Shown here in pieces: positions 56,420-64,000 of a stretch of 64,000 nt of DNA. The position numbers and the translations under genes were made by a program. The notes beneath the pieces are model-generated. The model was not told the origin of the DNA. It did not search any database and saw nothing but the letters and a program-made list of their open reading frames with translations. The stretch is from the NCBI RefSeq assembly GCF_024529975.1, contig NZ_AP024897.1, positions 1,674,001 through 1,738,000 on the forward strand, written 5' to 3'. The DNA is from Vibrio quintilis (GTDB taxonomy: Bacteria > Pseudomonadota > Gammaproteobacteria > Enterobacterales > Vibrionaceae). Within the stretch, counting starts at the first letter, position 1. Every line of letters starts with the position of its first letter.

Positions 56420-57376
56420 TTAAAAGGAAATCCCATGAATACGTTGCTTGCTGAAGTTGTTTTTTACTTTTTGTAATTGCTCTGGCGGGCCAAACCACAG
56501 GCATCGTTTTCTCTCCAGATTTGTGCACAGTTTCAGGTATTCGGTCGGGTTGAGTGACAGACGCGAAAGAATGTCTGGCTGATGCGATTCAATATAACCT
56601 GGTTTATCGTCTCTGATTTGTCGTCCGGCCCAATCAAGCCATTTCAGATAATCCATCAGCCGGAATGGAATACCTTCCGGTTGGCTCTGATTTACGTAGC
56701 CGGTAAAGGGAAACAGCCCGGAAGGTGTCGGCTCATTTTGCGCAAGGCTATCGAGTCGTTTTTTAACGGAAGTATGCTCAGAGGTTTCAGGTGTCGGGTT
56801 GATTTTTGCCCGGACAGGGTTGAGGTCAACATACGTCATGGCTGCCAGTAATGATTTTTCATCCAGCAGTGCCTGAGATTTAAATCGCCCTTCCCAGAAA
56901 TGTCCGGTGCAGCCATCTTCCTGATTAGCCTGTTTTGCGATATCGAAATTCAGCTCTTTCATGAACCAACTGAGGGAATAAAGACGTTGACGCCATTTCT
57001 CAACCAGAGCTTCACATTGCCGGCCTTCAGCTGAAGTAAGCGGTGCGTGTATATAGCGCTGAATCAGTAGCGGGAGCTGATGCTCACTTCCCCAGCGTTC
57101 AATCACTTCGATATTGGACAGTTGATTTGCTTTAGCCGGGTTGAGATGAATGACCAGATGATAATGATTGCTCATCACAGCATAAGCGCAGATATCGATA
57201 CAATAAACCTGAGCCAGCTTCAGAATTCGTTCTTCAACCCACTGACGCCGGTGTTCATAGGATTTTCCGGAAATTTTATCTTCACCACACAGAAAAGAAC
57301 GCCGGACACAGCGGGAAACACAATGGTAGTAAGGTGTGATATCAAGAGAGACTTTTTGTGCTCTGGGTGTCGTCAT
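56420..57376 (-). CDS. REP-associated tyrosine transposase (RAYT, Y1_Tnp)
   Basis: A 318-residue IS200-like Y1 transposase. The HUH motif is NHYHLVIHLN (His71, His73), which binds metal, and RLYSLSWFMKELN (about 131-143) likely carries the nucleophile Tyr133. GHFWEGRFKSQALLDE and YVDLNPVRA are typical of RAYTs. These proteins nick single-stranded REP hairpins and are thought to spread them; they lack IS ends of their own. Here REP-like units lie on both sides (56217 and 57538), as expected for a RAYT/REP system. Confidence 0.9.
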   Translation of the reverse strand: MTTPRAQKVSLDITPYYHCVSRCVRRSFLCGEDKISGKSYEHRRQWVEERILKLAQVYCIDICAYAVMSNHYHLVIHLNPAKANQLSNIEVIERWGSEHQLPLLIQRYIHAPLTSAEGRQCEALVEKWRQRLYSLSWFMKELNFDIAKQANQEDGCTGHFWEGRFKSQALLDEKSLLAAMTYVDLNPVRAKINPTPETSEHTSVKKRLDSLAQNEPTPSGLFPFTGYVNQSQPEGIPFRLMDYLKWLDWAGRQIRDDKPGYIESHQPDILSRLSLNPTEYLKLCTNLERKRCLWFGPPEQLQKVKNNFSKQRIHGISF

Positions 57377-57537
57377 GGTGCTGTCATGTGATTGGTGATG
57401 TTGTAATTATGTCTGATTAGACAAAGAGTTAAACAGTTTTTTATGTTCAGTCATGACATCTGCGATGGCTCAGTCAATGTGAATGAAATCTGGTGTTGTT
57501 TCAGTATGACAGTTTAAGTTTTGAGTTAGGGTGAGTT

Positions 57538-57582
57538 AGGGTGCCTGTCCCGGCAATGTCCCGTCGGTCCCGGCAATGCCGG
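57538..57582 (+). repeat. REP-like cluster on the 5' side of the RAYT gene
   Basis: GGTGCCTGTCCCGGCAATG followed by further TCCCGGCAATGCC units, a close variant of the 56217 cluster. Confidence 0.7.
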
Positions 57583-57644
57583 TGCGATCAAAAAGAGCCA
57601 CTTCAGTGAAGTGACTCCGGGTTAGCTTAGTTTAGAACAATGTC

Positions 57645-57842
57645 TTATTCCGGTACTTCTACCTTCATCGTGGTGACTCCACCGACAGAAGCATGAATAG
57701 TGAGCAGCTTGTTCAGGTAAAGTAACACCTCACGCGCATTCTGATTGTTTTGGTCTGTCTCATTGAGATAATCCTCAAGCTGAATCAGATATTCGCGGGC
57801 TTTCTGGGAAAAGTGTGGATCGTAAGTGATTGTTGCAGGCAT
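57645..57842 (-). CDS. Small protein of unknown function
   Basis: A 65-residue protein starting MPATITYDPHFSQKAREYLIQ, chosen since GGAGG stands eight bases before it; longer frames to 57938 lack this. It is acidic and helical, with the end MKVEVPE. No export signal. No family recognised. The following 435 bases up to array 3 hold no gene but the leader. Confidence 0.55.
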   Translation of the reverse strand: MPATITYDPHFSQKAREYLIQLEDYLNETDQNNQNAREVLLYLNKLLTIHASVGGVTTMKVEVPE

Positions 57843-58198
57843 AAGTGCCTCCGTGTGGGTCATTGAAAAAAATAATCGCCACCACACTGGTTCCAAACAG
57901 AGGGGGGTGAACTGATCGAGGTTGGAACTACCGTACACACGGACACGGCCTGACCGAAGTCAGCCTCTCACAGTCCACCATAATTTCTGAAATGACTCTG
58001 GCTATTAAACAGTCAAAATCACAAAAATCAGGTATGTAAAAACTGCATATAAAAAACCAGCATCAAAGCTGAGCATTTATATATGCCGTGTGCGAAGTAT
58101 CGAGGTTCCAAACTCGTCACCGGATTTGGCCGGTGAGCGGGTAGCATAATCCTGGTGGGTTTGAGAGTCAATTATGGATGAATTGTTGTAGGAAAAAG
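57843..58198. other. Intergenic region before leader 3
   Basis: No coding sequence. CACCGGATTTGGCCGGTG (58119-58136) forms a hairpin. CCGTACACACGG at 57931 has a CRISPR-core look but lacks the rest of the repeat. Confidence 0.4.
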
Positions 58199-58277
58199 CT
58201 GCTTTTTGGGGTGCAAAAAAGTTGGTAGATTTTGAAGTGCAGATTTTATTTATGCAAATCAGTGATCTACAATTAGA
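58199..58277 (+). promoter_or_regulatory. CRISPR leader 3
   Basis: The same core as leaders 1 and 2, with one T to C change (TTTATGCAAATC). It ends directly at the first repeat. Confidence 0.75.
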
Positions 58278-58852
58278 GTGTTCCCCGTACATACGGGGAT
58301 GAACCGCTGAACACGTTATCAGATGGCGTAACAGAGCGGTGTTCCCCGTACATACGGGGATGAACCGTGAGTCAGATTCAGACCGCCAGTTGCTGCGGGG
58401 TGTTCCCCGTACATACGGGGATGAACCGCGGCAACGATTGGATTGAAATTACTGAAACTGGTGTTCCCCGTACATACGGGGATGAACCGACTCAACAACA
58501 TCTGCCGGAACAAATATTGTTGTGTTCCCCGTACATACGGGGATGAACCGAACGGTAACTCGCAGCGGTTGGATGAGATGCAGTGTTCCCCGTACATACG
58601 GGGATGAACCGGACAGCGAAATGCAGCAGGGCTTAATCACTATGTGTTCCCCGTACATACGGGGATGAACCGCAGGCTGCCGGGCCTGTTCTGGGTGGGA
58701 TTTTGTGTTCCCCGTACATACGGGGATGAACCGCAGCGCCGAGCACGATCCCCAAATCAGGCAACGTGTTCCCCGTACATACGGGGATGAACCGATGGCC
58801 AGATCACTATCAAGAAAAGCAATTCGGTGTTCCCCGTACACACGGGGAAACC
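58278..58852 (+). CRISPR. CRISPR array 3, type I-E-like, 9 intact repeats
   Basis: Repeats start at 58278, 58339, 58400, 58461, 58522, 58583, 58644, 58705 and 58766, each 61 apart with 32-base spacers. A terminal repeat at 58827 has CACA in the loop and ends GGGGAAACCC. All nine intact repeats have CA in the loop. Nine spacers, none of which I could match inside the window. No cas genes in view, so cas proteins would have to come from elsewhere. Confidence 0.95.
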
Positions 58853-59060
58853 CTATAACAGGCAAATTCAGGATGAATTTGAGGTTTTGTGCGCATGGAT
58901 GCGCTTACAAAACCGCTCCGGCCAGCGCGCACCAAAAGGCGTTTCCGGATACGCTTTCCGCCGGGAAAGGGTATCTGGGGCGCGTGCACCATGAGCCGCC
59001 TGGATCATCAAAACAAATTAGCGCACCAAATATTCCACGATAGCCAGAATCTTCCGGGCA
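58853..59060 (+). repeat. CRISPR trailer 3
   Basis: Matches trailers 1 and 2 for about 200 bases. Confidence 0.85.
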
Positions 59061-59361
59061 ACAGCCAGTTGCCAGTTAGGGTGCCTGTCCCGGTAATGCC
59101 GGTAATGCCTCCTTAGGGTGTCTGTCCTGGTAATGCTGTAATGCTGTTGCGGTGTCTGTCCCGGTAATGCTTCCCGGTACCATGAGCCGCCTGGATCATC
59201 AAAACAAATTAGCGCACCAAATATTCCACGATAGCCAGAATCTTCCGGGCAACAGCCAGTTGCCAGTTAGGGTGCCTGTCCCGGTAATGCCCCGGTAATG
59301 CCTCCTTAGGGTGTCTGTCCTGGTAATGCTGTTGCGGTGTCTGTCCCGGTAATGCTTCCCG
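58988..59361. repeat. 191-bp tandem duplication with REP-like units
   Basis: From 58988 the sequence ACCATGAGCCGCCTGGATCA and the following part of the trailer and the REP-like cluster repeats from 59179 with a period of 191. Small losses and gains of GTAATGC units differ between copies. GGTGTCTGTCCCGGTAATGC and GGTGCCTGTCCCGGTAATGC occur in both. No gene within. Confidence 0.85.
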
Positions 59362-59472
59362 GTAATGGGGTGTCCCGGAAATGAAAAAAGCCGTCTATTC
59401 CGGCAAAAAACCGTATCAGTTTCATATTTGTCTATACTTTGCTCATTACGCAACGAATTGGTTAGGGATGAT

Positions 59473-61685
59473 ATGAAATTACAGACGAAACTATTAGTCA
59501 GTTCAATCGCACTTTCTGTCACGTGTGTGATTGCCAGTTGTTTAACGTTAGGATGGCTGACCACCGGTGAAGCGAAACGCCTGTTACTGCAAAATGTTGA
59601 GAATCAGCTGGTCGCCAGCCGGAATCAGACGGCTAAGCAGGTGGAAGACTATTTCAATACCATTACAGCCGGCATAATGCCGGTAAAGCGCCCCCGCTGA
59701 CGCAGATGTTGTCAGGTTTATCTGACCGGACATTCGCTTTCCAGCATACATTTATTGCGGATAATCCCGCGCAGCTGGGCGCAAAAGATAATTTGGTCAG
59801 CCTGAATGAATCCTCCGCTTACGCCCGGATGCACCTTAAATATCATCCTGCAATTCGCCAGTATCTGAATGACTTTGGCTTTTATGACATTTTTCTGGTT
59901 GAACCGCAGCAGGGGCACATTGTGTACTCGGTGTTTAAAGAGCTCGATTATGCGACTTCCCTGAACGATGGCCCTTATGCGAACAGCGGGATCGGACAGG
60001 TTTTCAGGCGGGTTGTCCAAAGCGGTCAGATTGAAATGGAAGACTTTTCACCCTATCTGCCGTCTTATCATGATCAGGCTGCATTTATTGGTGCGCCGCT
60101 GATGGAAAAGGGTCAGTTACTGGGTGTATTGATTTATCAGATGCCTATCGACAAGCTCGATAAAATCATGACACATGACAAAGACTGGGCCAATCAGGGG
60201 CTGGGCCGCTCCGGTGAAACTTATCTCGTCGGTGAAGATGGTCTGATGCGTTCCGATGCACGGATTTTTGTCGAGAATGAAGCCCATTATCTGGACATCA
60301 TGCGTCAGGCCGGTTTATCAGAGGCCGTGTTACAACAAATTCAGTCTCACCATTCCACCATTGGCCTGCAACCGGTCAATACACCGGCAAGCCGGGCGGC
60401 GCTGAACGGGCAGGACAGTTTTCAGCAGTTGAAAGATTACCGTCAGGCTGATGTGTTTTCATCCTATAAACCGCTGGATATTCTCGGGCTGCACTGGGCG
60501 ATTATCAGTGAAATTGAAACAGACGAAGCGCTGGCGCTGGCTCACCGGCTGGAAAGCAAAACCACCACCACGTTGTGGCAGATAACCGTTCTTGCGGTCC
60601 TTGCCAGTATTGTGATTGGCTGGGTGCTTGCCCGCTCGATCACCCATCCTGTGACGCAGATGCTCAATACAATTAAACAGCTGTCGTCCGGGGAAGGCGA
60701 CCTGACCATTCGTTTGAATGAAAAGGGGAATGATGAACTGACGGTGCTGGCCAGAGGCATCAACTACTTTGTGGATTATTTAGATGAGACATTTGCCAAC
60801 CTGCTCAGCTCGATTTTCCGGATGAAGCCGTTATCTGATGATGTCAGGGATATTAACCAGCAACTGGATCATCACGCGCTGGAAACCCAGCGCCAGTCTC
60901 ATCAGGTTCGTGAGCAGCTGGCGCGATCTGTGGCAACAAGTCAGTCGGTTGAACAGGTGCTCAGTGAGATTAAAACTTCAGCCGAAGAATCGGCCAGAGA
61001 ATTAGGAACCGGCCGGGCGACAGTGAAAACTACCGTGGATCGCATTCAGTCTCTCGCCGGTGAAATTGAAGCGGTCTCGGGTGCGATTGGCAAGCTCAAA
61101 CATGATACCGATGAGATCGTCCGCGTGGTGGATGTGATTAATGGCATCGCTGAACAGACCAATCTGCTGGCACTGAATGCGTCAATTGAAGCGGCAAGGG
61201 CTGGTGAGATGGGGCGTGGGTTTGCTGTGGTTGCTGATGAGGTCCGCCAGTTAGCAGCACGTACCCATGACTCGACCGAAGATGTGACCGCGATTGTCGA
61301 GACGATCAGCAAGAGTACCTCACATGTGGTTGAGATTATGGAAAAAAGCCTGAAGACAACGCATGCGTGTACCGGGGATGTGATGAAAACTGAGGAAAGC
61401 TGGAAAGATATCGAACAGGTGATGCATGCGATCGGTAATAATGTCCGGCAGATTGATTCGGTGATCCGGGAGCAGATTTCCCAGCTTGATGGTGTGTCTG
61501 ATAACTTTCAGCAAATGGATCACAGCTTTGAAGCAACCAGCGAGTCTATCAAACTGAATAGTGTTATCAGCCAGGACATCACCATGCTTGGTGATAAACT
61601 TCATGACCTGACGAAAACCTTCACAGTTTCTCAAACGGAGTTTCAGACCGACAGAAGAGAAGAAATCCGCAAGGAGCGGGGGTAA
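59473..61685 (+). pseudogene. Chemoreceptor (MCP) gene with a frameshift
   Basis: Part 1 (59473-59700) starts MKLQTKLLVSSIALS with the first membrane helix and reads to [11 protein letters not shown], then runs into a stop. Part 2 (open from before 59706 to 61685, 659 codons from its first ATG) holds the periplasmic Cache-like sensor ([22 protein letters not shown]…[15 protein letters not shown]), a second membrane helix (about 290-310), HAMP, and the tip [45 protein letters not shown]. The two parts are in different frames; the shift falls between 59665 and 59700, where CCGGCAT-A-ATGCCGG and a run of five C occur. Either a true mutation or a sequencing error. Confidence 0.8.
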
Positions 61686-61730
61686 GGGCGACAGCTTTTG
61701 CAAAGGTACGTCATCCAATGACGGAAAGAA

Positions 61731-61765
61731 AAATGCCGGCCCCGGTATGGGCTGGCATTTTTTAT
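61731..61765 (+). terminator. Terminator after the MCP gene
   Basis: AAATGCCGGCCC and GGGCTGGCATTT pair around a short loop, followed by T. Confidence 0.85.
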
Positions 61766-61876
61766 GAGCGGTATTCCGGGTCGTCCTGAACCTTCGGTAT
61801 CGAATGATAGTTATTAACACTCTATTAACAAAATTATGCCAATTGTTTCTTACAATATTTTTATGAATTAATTTGA

Positions 61877-63502
<1,626 letters not shown>

Positions 63503-63535
63503 GGGCAGGCGTTTGTTTTGATTCTGACGTATGCT

Positions 63536-63594
63536 TTGAACTGCACCTTTCGGCTGCACGCTGAATCATGCATCTTCAGGTTGCTTGGGTATAT
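63536..63594. repeat. 59-bp dispersed repeat, copy B
   Basis: Matches 26053-26111 (TTGAACTG…CTGAATCATGCAT…CAGGTTGC.TGGGTATAT) at about 52 of 59 positions. Confidence 0.75.
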
Positions 63595-63625
63595 CAGGGA
63601 GCGGTTCACGCTCCCTGATGATTTT
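63593..63625. terminator. Terminator between aminopeptidase and transporter genes
   Basis: ATCAGGGAGCG (63593-63603) pairs perfectly with CGCTCCCTGAT (63609-63619). It stands between convergent genes. Confidence 0.7.
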
Positions 63626-63642
63626 CCTTTATTTTTTCGTGC

Positions 63643-64000
63643 TTACTTTTGTCTTGCCAGCTTCATTTCTGTTGTTTGCAGCCGCTCTGTATCCATCAGT
63701 AAACGGTAAACCAGTGCAGCGACGCCGCCACCGATGAATAACGCGTAGTTGGCCAGCTCACTGAAGACGAACGTGGCAAAGATCGCTGTCACGCCCGCGA
63801 CAACCAATGCATAGACACTCTTCATGTTGACGCCGTTTTCGTACCAGTAAAGCCCTTGTGGCGATTCGGTGTATAAAGATTCCACATCGATCTTCTGCTT
63901 TTTGATCAGAAAATAATCCACCAGAATGATGCCGTACAGCGGGCCGATCATTGCTGCCAGTACATCGACGGTATAGTGAATCACTTGTGGATTGTTGAAC
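63643..64000 (-). CDS. NCS1-family nucleobase/cation symporter, C-terminal part
   Basis: The frame is open across the window edge at 64000 and ends at 63643, showing about 119 codons. FNNPQVIHYTVDVLAAMIGPLYGIILVDYFLIKKQKIDV is the typical late helix of NCS1 transporters (uracil, hydantoin, allantoin, cytosine type). Two further helices follow. The substrate cannot be told from this part. The GTG at 63984 is not the true start since the family sequence continues upstream. Confidence 0.85.
   Translation of the reverse strand, partial: FNNPQVIHYTVDVLAAMIGPLYGIILVDYFLIKKQKIDVESLYTESPQGLYWYENGVNMKSVYALVVAGVTAIFATFVFSELANYALFIGGGVAALVYRLLMDTERLQTTEMKLARQK

Noticed and set aside
58449..58865. 138-codon minus-strand ORF with repeated FIPVCTGNT and VHPRMYGEH units
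   Set aside because: It looks like a repeat protein but is the translation of array 3; the 61-base period shifts frame and gives the pattern.
44657..59060. cas genes near the arrays
   Set aside because: All proteins between and beside the arrays were checked by eye (AKR, His/Pro-rich, LysR, ABC operon, M14, RAYT, small protein, MCP); none resembles Cas1, Cas2, Cas3 or Cascade subunits.

Overview
The window reads as chromosomal DNA of a Vibrio-like gammaproteobacterium. The core block gapA, msrB, yeaC, ansA, sppA, purU, yoaA, tsaB, fadD, rnd, minEDC, ycgL, mltB-like, folD is of the kind found on Vibrio chromosome 1. The secreted M28 aminopeptidase with a PPC domain and the many methyl-accepting chemotaxis proteins fit the same group. 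The species cannot be fixed from the window.

Layout. 1-1815: the end of a phage-tail or contractile-device gene group. 1816-7218: an AT-rich accessory island made of repeated modules. Each module has an upstream block with a TGTTATAG/CTATAACA inverted repeat and a small gene, and two are followed by a shared hairpin tail. One gene encodes a DNase I-like (EEP) enzyme, one is an unknown 91-residue protein, and a third (79 residues) is split by a 1329-bp IS10-like element with a perfect 9-bp target duplication. A 144-bp MITE-like element sits in one module. 7219-16330: K+ channel, D-serine dehydratase, phenolic acid decarboxylase with a divergent LysR gene, a Bcr-type exporter, a periplasmic protein of unknown role with a divergent LysR gene, and three tandem paralogous secreted proteins. 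16889-23008: secreted alpha-amylase with two starch-binding modules, a Yip1 protein, a chemoreceptor fused to hemerythrin, and rlmA. 23108-44248: mostly housekeeping genes (glycolysis, repair of oxidised methionine, asparaginase, signal-peptide peptidase, formyl-THF deformylase, helicase, t6A synthesis, fatty acid activation, tRNA maturation, division-site placement, cell-wall hydrolysis, one-carbon metabolism), with a candidate small RNA before folD.

44478-59472: a tRNA-Arg(TCT) followed by a repeat-rich region. It holds three type I-E-like CRISPR cassettes (5, 1 and 9 good repeats), each with the same leader and the same roughly 210-bp trailer and with no cas gene in view. A solo repeat lies at 56130 and another at 2623. 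Between cassettes 2 and 3 lie a LysR gene and a five-gene peptide import operon: fused dual ATPase, binding protein, two permeases and a translationally coupled M14 carboxypeptidase. A REP-associated tyrosine transposase (RAYT) gene and its GGTGCCTGTCCC-type repeats sit next to it. Those repeats flank the RAYT gene, appear to have expanded into the carboxypeptidase reading frame, and surround a frameshifted chemoreceptor. 59473-64000: that chemoreceptor, a secreted aminopeptidase, and the 3' part of an NCS1 transporter gene that runs off the window.

A nutritional theme is visible: secreted amylase and aminopeptidase, peptide uptake with carboxypeptidase, asparaginase, D-serine and phenolic acid use, and chemoreceptors. 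The most unusual parts are the repeated-module island (2.7-7.2 kb) and the multiplied CRISPR cassettes mixed with REP/RAYT repeats (44.6-59.4 kb).
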